Made by a program: the position numbers and the translations under genes. From contig JAFPCL010000116.1 in NCBI GenBank assembly GCA_017390225.1, positions 1 through 11,448 of the forward strand: a stretch of 11,448 bases of DNA, read 5' to 3'. Position 1 is the stretch's first letter, and each line of letters begins with the position of its first letter. The DNA is from Clostridia bacterium (lineage in GTDB: Bacteria > Bacillota > Clostridia > CAKSNL01 > HGM11501). The notes under the pieces were generated by a model. It was given only the letters and a program-made list of their open reading frames with translations, did not search any database and was not told the origin of the DNA. Positions 1 through 6,504 of the stretch are shown in pieces.

Positions 1-728
1 CGCCTCCGACTAAATTAGAATATTATACAGGTCAACCGCTTGACCTAAACGGAATGGTAGTTACTGCATTGTTCTCTGGCGATAAGTCTGTTGTTATTGA
101 AGAAGGTTATACCATTGAAGGTTATGACAGTACAGTTGCAGGAGAACAAACAATTACTGTAACTTATGGTAACAAAACAGCTCAATTTGTTGTGACGGTT
201 ATGGAAAAGGCTATTGAAAGCATCAGTGTTAAAAATTCAAGATTGGCTTATATGCAAAATGAAGAGTTTGACACTCAGTTTGTAACTGTAGTAGTGAAAT
301 ACAACGGTGGCGACACTTCAGAGCTTCCGTATGATGTAAACACTATGACTGTAACAGGCTTTGACAGCTCTGAGCTTTGCGAAAAGCAAACCTTAACACT
401 TGCTTACAACGGATTTGAGGCAACCTTTGATATTAGTATAATCAAGGCGGTAGCACCATTAACAACTACTACAACTAAAATCGGAGCAAACTATACTCGC
501 TTCTATGTAGATTTTGAAGGAGATATGTCTGATGCTACTATCTTTATTTCAGTAGTTGATGAAAATGGAAAACTTGAAAAATTAATAGCAGCAGAATGTG
601 ATGGAGATTCGCGTTATACTTTAACAATTCCGTCATTAACAAAGTCAAAACTTGCTAAAGTGTTTGTATGGAGTGGTTTGGAGACAATCAAACCTTTAGG
701 TGTTCCTGAATTTATAGAAATTAAATAA
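1..728 (+). CDS. Secreted protein with bacterial Ig-like domains, C-terminal part only (5' end outside window)
   Basis: The reading frame is open from the left edge (first full codon at position 3) to a TAA at 726-728, giving about 241 visible residues; the ATG at 54 is internal and not a real start. Residues about 5-66 and 71-148 look like two consecutive bacterial Ig-like domains (Big_3 style): each begins with a short strand after a Lys/Ile-rich linker, holds a central 'VTGF'/'IEGY' turn, and ends in an alternating strand such as TITVTYGNKTAQFVVTV. A Thr-rich linker (TTTTTT) follows, then a final beta-rich module of about 85 residues ending near VFVWSGLETIKPL. I associate such a tail with large secreted clostridial surface proteins or carbohydrate-active enzymes, from memory only. 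No LPXTG motif or SLH domain is visible, so anchoring must lie upstream or be absent. The catalytic or binding part, if any, lies outside the window. The gene is clearly AT-richer than the minus-strand genes to its right. Confidence 0.8.
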   Translation, partial: PPTKLEYYTGQPLDLNGMVVTALFSGDKSVVIEEGYTIEGYDSTVAGEQTITVTYGNKTAQFVVTVMEKAIESISVKNSRLAYMQNEEFDTQFVTVVVKYNGGDTSELPYDVNTMTVTGFDSSELCEKQTLTLAYNGFEATFDISIIKAVAPLTTTTTKIGANYTRFYVDFEGDMSDATIFISVVDENGKLEKLIAAECDGDSRYTLTIPSLTKSKLAKVFVWSGLETIKPLGVPEFIEIK

Positions 729-850
729 TATCAGAAACCCACCTAAGCTTAAAGCATAGGATATTAAAAAGGTGCATTCTAACTATGAACGTATGATTTG
801 GGAATGTATGATTAGTCTGAGACCGATTACAAATGTGAAATAATCACAAC

Positions 851-899
851 TCAGCCACTCAATCAAAAAAGTTGATTACATTCCTGATTGAGTGGCTGA
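851..899. repeat. Perfect 15-bp inverted repeat (long hairpin)
   Basis: The arm TCAGCCACTCAATCA at 851-865 is exactly complementary to TGATTGAGTGGCTGA at 885-899, with a 19-nt AT-rich loop between. Neither strand has a run of T directly after the stem, so it is not a textbook intrinsic terminator. It may still protect or end the transcript of the Ig-like gene, whose stop lies about 120 nt upstream. The left arm and loop also contain a smaller competing pairing (AATCAA at 861-866 with TTGATT at 872-877). Confidence 0.6.
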
Positions 900-924
900 A
901 ATTCATTCAAAAACATTCATTTTA

Positions 925-1014
925 TCAACTATGCAAAACATCACAAGCCCATACTACATAAGGATTTACCGCACGACACATAAAGTTTGTACAAAAGGTA
1001 TCACGTTGAAGCAT
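925..1014 (-). other. Short open frame, possible remnant of a decayed gene or repeat
   Basis: On the minus strand an ATG at 1014 opens 29 codons to a TGA at 925-927, ending in NPYVVWACDVLHS. The frame stays open upstream to about position 1087, through the terminator, adding a plausible stretch that includes NYSNLVKFAT. The mix of Cys, Trp, Tyr and hydrophobic residues is more protein-like than random AT-rich DNA. There is no ribosome site before the ATG, and I do not recognise a family. It could be chance, a degraded gene 3' end, or part of a dispersed repeat. Confidence 0.2.
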
Positions 1015-1056
1015 GGTAGCAAACTTAACTAAATTTGAATAGTTCTTAAAAACAGA

Positions 1057-1095
1057 AGAACCGCTCTGTAAACCAAAGGCTTACAGAGCGGTTCT
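1057..1095. terminator. Bidirectional intrinsic terminator
   Basis: The arms AGAACCGCTCTGTAA (1057-1071) and TTACAGAGCGGTTCT (1081-1095) form a perfect 15-bp stem with a 9-nt loop. On the plus strand it is followed by CTTTATTTT. On the minus strand it is followed by CTGTTTTT. It can therefore stop transcription from both sides. It lies 25 nt after the stop of the minus-strand sialidase-fold gene (1121) and is the first good terminator downstream of the plus-strand Ig-like gene. Confidence 0.9.
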
Positions 1096-1120
1096 CTTTA
1101 TTTTAAGGATTCGCTAAAAA

Positions 1121-2413
1121 TCAGTCTTCCACGGTAATTTTGCGGCACAGAATGGATTTACGCTTGACCCCTTCTGCGTCCGGATAATAAAAGTCGCTGT
1201 AGACCAAAAGCGCCGTGCGATCATCAAGGGCAATCAGCTCCGGATTGTTGCAAGCGCCGTCCCATTCGTGGAACTTCGGCTGATCAATCGGAATATTGGC
1301 AAGATGACTGCGGTCATTCGGTGTCATGACTTCCACAGGCTCGCTCCATGCCGTACCGCTGTCGTTGCAGCTGGCTTGGATGAAGATACCCGGTCTTGCA
1401 TAGCAAAGCAGCGTTGTGCCGCATTTTAAAGGGCAAAGCCGTGGCAAAATACCGGTAAATGCAAATTTTTCGGGTTTTGACCAGGTTTTGCCATCATCCG
1501 TAGAACGCGACATATACATAGGTGCCCACTCCCAACCGGTGGAAGCGTACCATGCCGTGCGGAAGAACCAAACCATCGAGCCATCCGGCATCCATGCAAA
1601 ATCACTGTCACTGAAGCCGCCGCTGAGATACGGAAATTCCTTGCCGTCTGCCGGGTATTCCATATGCGCATGCTGATAGAAGCTGTGCCCGTTATCTACA
1701 GAACGGAACAGTTCTGCGGAATAATAGGGGCTGTACTGCCCGTTCTCCGGGTTCAAATGCCCCTCTCCGGAATAAGTGCCAATCCAGATGGCGCCGTCCG
1801 GGCCCAGCTTTGGCGTGCCGCGCGGAAAAATCGGCTTGATCACGCAGTCATGATTAAAAACCACTCGGGTAAGATAAGGCCAATCCACAGGCACTTTTAC
1901 GTCGATGGCTTCCGTTTCGCCGGCAGGAATTCGCTTTGCCGACCACTCCTTTTTGGCAAGGCTCGACGGAAGACGGTCGGCGTTGTAGGCACGAATCGTA
2001 GCACCGCACCACCACCCGGTCATGCCGTCGGGAAAGGGCATCGTCCCTTCTTCTGCCTGCTTGGTAAAGTCATAACCGGGAGTCAGCATTTCCTGTGGGG
2101 GAAAGGTGTATTGATCTTTAATACTATAGCCGGATTCGAAGGGGAAATAGAGTCTGTCGCCATTGGGCAATAAAAGTCCGCACTGTGCGGCAACGGAAGG
2201 GTCTACCTCTGTCCAGCTTTCGCCATCATCTCGGCTTTCAAACCAGCGCCAGGGCAAGCCAAAATGCTCGATTGTATCTTCCTCCACATGAACGGCAACT
2301 AAAATACGATCTTCCAAACGATACGGGAGCGGGAACTGATACGGCCCCCACAAGCGCTCTTCCGGTCGCATGCCTTGACATATCAAAATTTCTTTTCCTA
2401 TGGTCAGTTTCAT
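1121..2413 (-). CDS. BNR/Asp-box repeat protein, sialidase-fold (exo-alpha-sialidase-like)
   Basis: This 430-residue protein is predicted to form a sialidase-type beta-propeller. Four Asp-box (S-x-D-x-G-x-x-W) motifs are visible: SRDDGESW at 60-67, SVDNGHSF at 238-245, STDDGKTW at 304-311, and a variant SCNDSGTAW at 348-356 with one extra residue. There is no signal peptide or membrane segment, so it should act in the cytoplasm. The start is the ATG at 2413: AAGGAGG lies 6 nt upstream (2420-2426), whereas the in-frame GTG at 2431 overlaps that ribosome site and would add six residues. Asp boxes are structural and do not prove sialidase chemistry; I could not assign the Arg triad or the Tyr/Glu pair with confidence. 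Related proteins are usually annotated exo-alpha-sialidase or BNR-repeat glycosyl hydrolase. The gene has its own promoter and ends at the bidirectional terminator, so it can be a single-gene unit, although no terminator separates it from the radical SAM gene upstream. Confidence 0.8.
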   Translation of the reverse strand: MKLTIGKEILICQGMRPEERLWGPYQFPLPYRLEDRILVAVHVEEDTIEHFGLPWRWFESRDDGESWTEVDPSVAAQCGLLLPNGDRLYFPFESGYSIKDQYTFPPQEMLTPGYDFTKQAEEGTMPFPDGMTGWWCGATIRAYNADRLPSSLAKKEWSAKRIPAGETEAIDVKVPVDWPYLTRVVFNHDCVIKPIFPRGTPKLGPDGAIWIGTYSGEGHLNPENGQYSPYYSAELFRSVDNGHSFYQHAHMEYPADGKEFPYLSGGFSDSDFAWMPDGSMVWFFRTAWYASTGWEWAPMYMSRSTDDGKTWSKPEKFAFTGILPRLCPLKCGTTLLCYARPGIFIQASCNDSGTAWSEPVEVMTPNDRSHLANIPIDQPKFHEWDGACNNPELIALDDRTALLVYSDFYYPDAEGVKRKSILCRKITVED

Positions 2414-2419
2414 CGTGTG

Positions 2420-2426
2420 CCTCCTT
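2420..2426 (-). promoter_or_regulatory. Ribosome binding site fixing the sialidase-fold start
   Basis: The minus strand reads AAGGAGG followed by CACACG and then ATG at 2413. The full anti-16S match with 6-nt spacing decides in favour of the inner start over the upstream GTG at 2431. Confidence 0.85.
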
Positions 2427-2450
2427 GCCACTTGTTGTCGTTTTCGTGAG

Positions 2451-2480
2451 ATTATAGCATGCCTTTAAAGGCTTTGTCAA
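2451..2480 (-). promoter_or_regulatory. Near-consensus sigma-A promoter with palindromic spacer
   Basis: On the minus strand a perfect -35 TTGACA (2475-2480) and a perfect -10 TATAAT (2451-2456) are separated by 18 nt. The spacer contains the perfect 12-bp palindrome GCCTTTAAAGGC (2461-2472). Transcription should start near 2444, about 30 nt before the ATG of the sialidase-fold gene. A palindrome between the -35 and -10 boxes is a typical operator position for a repressor or a MerR-type activator, so this strong promoter may be controlled. The promoter boxes are directly visible; regulator binding is inference. Confidence 0.85.
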
Positions 2481-2494
2481 CACTTGATGTCCAT

Positions 2495-3397
2495 TTATTC
2501 AAGAGAGCTTCCCTGCCGTACATTGTGCGTATCCATATAGCGATTCCAATCTGCCAGCACCTGTTTTTTGTTGCCGCTCCACAAAGGCGCAACCAAAAGC
2601 TTTTTATCCCCGTCCCCCGTCAGCCTGTGGATCACCATGGTTTTAGGAAGCACCGCAAGGCAGGCGGCAAGGCAGGAAAAGTAGGCTTCTTCGGACAGCA
2701 CTTCAAACTTTCCTTCTTTGTAGTCCTTGAAAAGATCCGTGCCCGAAAGCACATGCAGAAGCTGAAGCTTGATGCCGTCGGCGCCGGATTCTCCAATGTA
2801 GCGTGCCGTTTGCACCATCATTTCTTCCGTTTCTCCCGGCAAGCCCAAAATCATATGCACGACCACATGAACACTGATGGCTTTGAGGTCTTTCACGGCA
2901 CGGTCATACACAGATAACGGATAGCCGCGGCGAATGTAGGCGGCAGTTTTTGGATGTATGGTCTGCAGTCCCAGCTCAACCCACACAGGCTTGATTTCGT
3001 TTAATTCCGCTAAAAGTGCCAAAACCTCGGGCGGCAGACAGTCAGGGCGTGTGCCGATGGAAAGTGCGACCACATCGGGATGCAAAATAGCTTCCGTAAA
3101 AAGCTTTTTCAAATAATCTACAGGGGCATAGGTGTTGGTGTAGCTTTGAAAATAAGCAATGAGCCGCGCATCTTTTGCTTTCTTTTCTATCTGCTTTTTT
3201 GCATTTTCAATCTGCACGGCAACAGAAGAATTTTTTTGCTGCGCAAAGCTTCCGCTCCCACCGGCGCAGAAAACACAGCCTCTTGTGTCTATGTTCCCGT
3301 CCCGATTGGGACAGGTCATGCCGCCGTCTAATGCCACCTTATATACTTTGCCGCCAAATTGCTCTTTTAGATATGTATTTAAACAATAATACTGCAT
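2495..3397 (-). CDS. TIGR01212/YhcC-family radical SAM protein
   Basis: The 300-residue protein matches the TIGR01212 (YhcC/YtqA, COG1242) family of radical SAM proteins in length and motifs. The N-terminal signature NTYLKEQFGGKVYKVALDGG leads into C29-P-N-R-D-G and G40-C41-V-F-C44, a CX11CX2C arrangement that should bind the [4Fe-4S] cluster. Also visible are QSYTNTYAPVDYL (84-96), SIGTRPDCLPPEV (113-125), ELGLQT (141-146), the MILGLPGET loop (182-190), and the C-terminal HRLTGDGDKKLLVAPLW (257-273). The substrate is not well defined for the family; its kinship to Elp3-type enzymes suggests a role near tRNA or nucleotide modification, which is inference. The ATG at 3397 gives the normal family N-terminus. 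It has no ribosome site directly upstream and lies just past a terminator hairpin, which is odd (see findings). The stop at 2495-2497 is close to the downstream promoter, with no terminator between. Confidence 0.9.
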   Translation of the reverse strand: MQYYCLNTYLKEQFGGKVYKVALDGGMTCPNRDGNIDTRGCVFCAGGSGSFAQQKNSSVAVQIENAKKQIEKKAKDARLIAYFQSYTNTYAPVDYLKKLFTEAILHPDVVALSIGTRPDCLPPEVLALLAELNEIKPVWVELGLQTIHPKTAAYIRRGYPLSVYDRAVKDLKAISVHVVVHMILGLPGETEEMMVQTARYIGESGADGIKLQLLHVLSGTDLFKDYKEGKFEVLSEEAYFSCLAACLAVLPKTMVIHRLTGDGDKKLLVAPLWSGNKKQVLADWNRYMDTHNVRQGSSLE

Positions 3398-3400
3398 ACG

Positions 3401-3430
3401 AAAAACGGACTGCCGAAGCTTCGGCAGTCC
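3401..3430 (-). terminator. Intrinsic terminator of the SLH operon
   Basis: A perfect 24-bp palindrome at 3407-3430 (each half GGACTGCCGAAG or its complement) folds into a stem of 10 bp or more with a tiny loop. On the minus strand it is followed by GTTTTT (3406-3401). It begins 13 nt after the stop codon of the SLH protein gene. The T-tract ends only 3 nt before the ATG of the radical SAM gene. The plus strand downstream is also pyrimidine-rich (3431-3446), but no plus-strand gene needs a terminator here. Confidence 0.9.
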
Positions 3431-3443
3431 TGTCCTTTCTTTT

Positions 3444-5498
3444 TTAGTTGGCTAAATAATTATAAATTAATGTCAGCGCCTGTGCACGGGTCATTTCTTC
3501 ATAAGGATAAAAACAGCCCATGCCGTCACCGTTCATGATGTGCATGGCATATAAAATGCTGATGGCACCGATATTTTCCGTGACGTCTACGAAAGGAGAA
3601 GCATAGATGCCGGGAAGATCTGCAACCTCGCCGTAGCCCAAGCTTCGAACAATAAACACAGCCGCTTTTTCACGGGTGAGCGGTGCATCCTCTGCCACTT
3701 CATCCGAATAAACAATAGAGCGATTTTTTGCCACACGGTAGTAGCTTTCGTAGTCCATGCTTTCGCTTAAAATCACGCCTCCACCATAAGAGCCGAATAC
3801 CGTCATGAGTAGTGCCATAAATTCCTTTTGAGTGATGATATCATCGGGGCGAAGGGTTTCTTCCTTGAAGCCTACGCCAAAGCGTGCCAGTGTGCGGATC
3901 GCTTCTTCCGCATAATGACCGGCAATATCCGTGTAGGTCGGCAAAACATTGGTTTCGTTTTCGTAGAGAAGTGTGCCTGTTGCCGCTTTGATATGGGGAT
4001 TGGTATTATCTAAAAAGGCATACACCAAGGTGCCCAAATCTGCCGCCGTTTTTTCCGCATCGGAAAGAGCAGGGATAAAAACAAGCGCGTAACCGCCCAA
4101 ATCAAACATAGCATTTGCCGCTTCATCCATAGTCACAATGCCGTCAAGTGGCGGAAATTCCACGTCCGTGTAGCTGATGGTGTAGCGGTCTAATTTTCCG
4201 TCTTTTTTGTTGATGCCGACATGGATGCTGTTTTCTTCGAAGGGGATGCCGTTGGCATGGCGCACATAGGTTGCCCCTTCCTGTGTTTCGGTCAGTTGAT
4301 ATTCCGAAAATCTTTCATCGGTCAAGGCTTTGGCGGCTTCTTGTGCCAAGGCTTTCGTTTGCTCTGCTGTGACGGTGTCCTCTTTGTTGTAGTCATTGGC
4401 ATAGCGGTAGTAATTCATAAGTGCCCCCGTTTTGGCATTGACCGTCACATTGATTTCGCCGGTGGGCTCTTTGGAAGAAAACGAGAACCGATAGAAATAT
4501 TCATCCTTGCCGTTGTGATTTAAGGCGTGGCTATTTTTTATGTAGCTTTTGCCGATGCCGAGCGTTTCTATACCGCGCAAGGTTTCTTCCATGTCCGTTT
4601 CGCTGATCAGTCCTGATACCTCTTGGATGTTTTTCAGCTCCGCTTCGGAAAAATCTTGTCTTAACGCACCTGCGGCAGAATCCGTTGTCATTTCTTCTTT
4701 CATGGCAGCATTAAACTGCACGTTGGAAGAGCGCAAAATGGGGCTGACAGTTTCCCCTGTCAATGCATGGATATACACATTGCCCGTCTTATTCAGGCTG
4801 TATACGGGAACTACGATTTGCTCTCCGTTTTCGTAATCAGACACATAATGCAGATACACACCGAGCTTTTCTTTGTAGCTCTCCTGCGCCGTTTCAAGGG
4901 AAATTGCGCTTTTTTCGTCATCGAAGGTTAAATTTTCATTCCATGTGAGATTAAAGCTTTGCAGTGTTGTGAGATCGCGGCTCACCCGGGCATAGCCGGT
5001 GTTGCCTTGCACGGGAATGCCGTTTTCATATCTTTGCAGACGGAAGCTGAAGCCATCGTCAAAAAGGCTCTCTGTTTCGCTGTCGTTTTCAACAATCAAA
5101 TTATTTTCCAGCGCAGGATTCAAGCGGTGAATGAGACCCTTTGCCGCCACGAGTGCTTCCTCTTTGGACGGACGATGAATGGAAGGTTTCCCGCTTTCTT
5201 TTTCTTCCGTGCGCGTGTAGGTGTAATAGCTTTCAATGATGCCCGAGGGCGTGGTGCTGACCTCCATTTGGGCATAATTTTCGTCTGTGTTGGTTTCCCA
5301 ATTGAACATATAGACGGTTCTTCCTCTGTAGGTGTCTACACTGCTGTGGAATTCTTCATACTGCTCCGTGCTTCCAATACGTGCACGAACCAAAGACAAC
5401 ACCTGTTCCAATTCGCTCGTGTCTTTTTCTGCCGCCATGGGAACTGCATAGGCAAACAGCATCACCAGCACCAAACATACAGATAAAAACTTTTTCAT
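3444..5498 (-). CDS. Secreted YcdB/YcdC-repeat protein with C-terminal SLH domains
   Basis: The product has 684 residues. It starts with a signal peptide (MKKFLSVCLVLVMLFAYAVP; cleavage likely after A18 or A23). Two YcdB/YcdC-type, PepSY-like repeats follow. Repeat one has RYENGIPVQGNTGYARV (156-172) and VYIHALTGETV (241-251). Repeat two has VTVNAKTGALMNYY (351-364) and HANGIPFEENSIHVGI (414-429). The tail from about 522 to the end carries three SLH units: a clear one starting YTDIAGHYAEEAIRTL, a degenerate middle one (572-625), and a last one with GDGMGCFYPYEEMTRAQAL. SLH domains bind secondary cell-wall polymer, so the protein should sit on the cell surface. The start at 5498 is chosen because a purine-rich GGAAAGGAAGAGG precedes it and it begins the signal peptide; the open frame extends 26 codons further upstream, overlapping the previous gene, without leader features. 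It lies 16 nt after the putative anti-sigma gene and is the last gene of that operon. PepSY-like domains are often tied to peptidase inhibition or envelope control, but no enzyme activity can be assigned. Confidence 0.85.
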   Translation of the reverse strand: MKKFLSVCLVLVMLFAYAVPMAAEKDTSELEQVLSLVRARIGSTEQYEEFHSSVDTYRGRTVYMFNWETNTDENYAQMEVSTTPSGIIESYYTYTRTEEKESGKPSIHRPSKEEALVAAKGLIHRLNPALENNLIVENDSETESLFDDGFSFRLQRYENGIPVQGNTGYARVSRDLTTLQSFNLTWNENLTFDDEKSAISLETAQESYKEKLGVYLHYVSDYENGEQIVVPVYSLNKTGNVYIHALTGETVSPILRSSNVQFNAAMKEEMTTDSAAGALRQDFSEAELKNIQEVSGLISETDMEETLRGIETLGIGKSYIKNSHALNHNGKDEYFYRFSFSSKEPTGEINVTVNAKTGALMNYYRYANDYNKEDTVTAEQTKALAQEAAKALTDERFSEYQLTETQEGATYVRHANGIPFEENSIHVGINKKDGKLDRYTISYTDVEFPPLDGIVTMDEAANAMFDLGGYALVFIPALSDAEKTAADLGTLVYAFLDNTNPHIKAATGTLLYENETNVLPTYTDIAGHYAEEAIRTLARFGVGFKEETLRPDDIITQKEFMALLMTVFGSYGGGVILSESMDYESYYRVAKNRSIVYSDEVAEDAPLTREKAAVFIVRSLGYGEVADLPGIYASPFVDVTENIGAISILYAMHIMNGDGMGCFYPYEEMTRAQALTLIYNYLAN

Positions 5499-5514
5499 TC
5501 TTCCTCTTCCTTTC

Positions 5515-6504
5515 CTACTTCTGTATTTTTCCATCAATAATCGCACCGATATCTCTTTCTCCCGATGCAGACACAATCACCAAATGATTATCTTGTGTGA
5601 TATAGAACGCCTCTTCTCCCGTGAGGGAAAATTCGGTTTTGTAGTCAATATCCGTCGGAAAGAAATCCGCCAGCTTGAGCACACGGTTGGTGCGTTTATG
5701 TGTGTTTTCATATATCACTTTTCCGCCACTGACACGTTGTATGCTTCGATAGCTTTCATTATCTGTAATCACAACCACGCCTGCGGCACTGCTTCCACCA
5801 CCGCCACCAACGCCCGGCGCTGCAAACATGCTATCCGGCTCGGGTGCCGCGATTGCATCTGCCATGCTATCCGTTTCCACTTTCAAATCTTCTTGCAGTT
5901 TCGGCACTTTTTCTGCGGCACTGCTTGTTCCGCCTGTACCGCTACTGACGCTCGGTGCCGATGGTGCACGCTCCGGCATTGCCTCCGATTCTTCTGCCGC
6001 TTCCGGTGCTGCTTCTTCCAACACTACATCATCCAACAGCGCACTGTTCATTTGAACGGTTTCTTCCGTTTGCGGCATAGCATATGTTTCTACATCAAAT
6101 TTTTCTTGTGCTACACTATCCATATTTTCAGCTGTGTCTTGTGTATGGGCTATGCTGTCTTCGGCTCTATCATAAGATTCCGTTCGCATGGCTTGCATAT
6201 TGTCTTCCTGCACGGGTTTCTCTTCCATATCGGCGGTGAGAAAAAATGCTTCCTGCGGCGCCTTGTTTTCCGTTGCCGCTTCCTGCATCGTATTTTTCTT
6301 TTGAGTGGCATAGGGCATCGTGATGACCGTGACCAAAATCAAGCAGGCGGCGAGCATGGATGCGGCGTATCGGATTTTCATTTGACGATTTTTCGGTTTC
6401 TTTCGGATTTTCTGCATGGCAAGCGAAAGGATTCTTTCTTTTTCTTCCGCCGAAAGTTCTTTTTCCTGCGGCAAATTCTCCAAAATCTCATCAAAGGATT
6501 TCAC
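5515..6504 (-). CDS. Single-pass membrane protein, likely anti-sigma factor
   Basis: The 329-residue protein has an N-terminal cytoplasmic segment (1-43) rich in charged residues, one transmembrane helix at about 44-64 (AASMLAACLILVTVITMPYA), then a long acidic, Ala/Ser/Gly/Pro-rich low-complexity stretch (about 70-240) and a compact C-terminal domain (about 243-329). It starts with GTG at 6504, overlapping the sigma-factor stop by 4 nt (GTGA), behind a very G-rich ribosome site (GAGGGGAGGGGG). This coupling, and the N-in/C-out layout expected if the cytoplasmic segment contacts sigma, support an anti-sigma role. No HxxxCxxC zinc motif is present, so it is not a ZAS-type anti-sigma factor. 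The C-terminal block LADFFPTDIDYKTEF followed by AFYITQDNHLVIVSA faintly resembles the DUF3298 half of RsiV, the lysozyme-sensing anti-sigma factor, but the similarity is short and judged by eye. Function is inferred mainly from position and topology. Confidence 0.65.
   Translation of the reverse strand: MKSFDEILENLPQEKELSAEEKERILSLAMQKIRKKPKNRQMKIRYAASMLAACLILVTVITMPYATQKKNTMQEAATENKAPQEAFFLTADMEEKPVQEDNMQAMRTESYDRAEDSIAHTQDTAENMDSVAQEKFDVETYAMPQTEETVQMNSALLDDVVLEEAAPEAAEESEAMPERAPSAPSVSSGTGGTSSAAEKVPKLQEDLKVETDSMADAIAAPEPDSMFAAPGVGGGGGSSAAGVVVITDNESYRSIQRVSGGKVIYENTHKRTNRVLKLADFFPTDIDYKTEFSLTGEEAFYITQDNHLVIVSASGERDIGAIIDGKIQK

Larger units (their letters stand above)
729..1056. other. AT-rich intergenic region, no supported gene
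   Basis: About 330 bases lie between the stop of the Ig-like protein and the bidirectional terminator. No convincing gene with a ribosome site was found on either strand. The region holds one perfect 15-bp inverted repeat (851-899) and a short open minus-strand frame that reads like the tail of a protein (925-1014), both listed separately. A short 10-bp palindrome, TTTGTACAAA, lies near 985-994. The base composition matches the AT-rich gene to the left rather than the minus-strand genes to the right, so the region may be decayed sequence or an insertion junction. Confidence 0.5.

Noticed and set aside
2414..2431. Upstream in-frame GTG start for the sialidase-fold protein
   Set aside because: The GTG at 2431 overlaps the AAGGAGG ribosome site that clearly serves the ATG at 2413.
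3446..3470. Possible internal promoter for the radical SAM gene (a TATAAT-like sequence in the end of the SLH gene)
   Set aside because: No matching -35 box is found at a normal distance, and the region is simply AT-rich coding sequence.
5499..5576. 26-codon N-terminal extension of the SLH protein
   Set aside because: It would overlap the anti-sigma gene, is highly basic and would precede a normal signal peptide; the ATG at 5498 has a purine-rich ribosome site.
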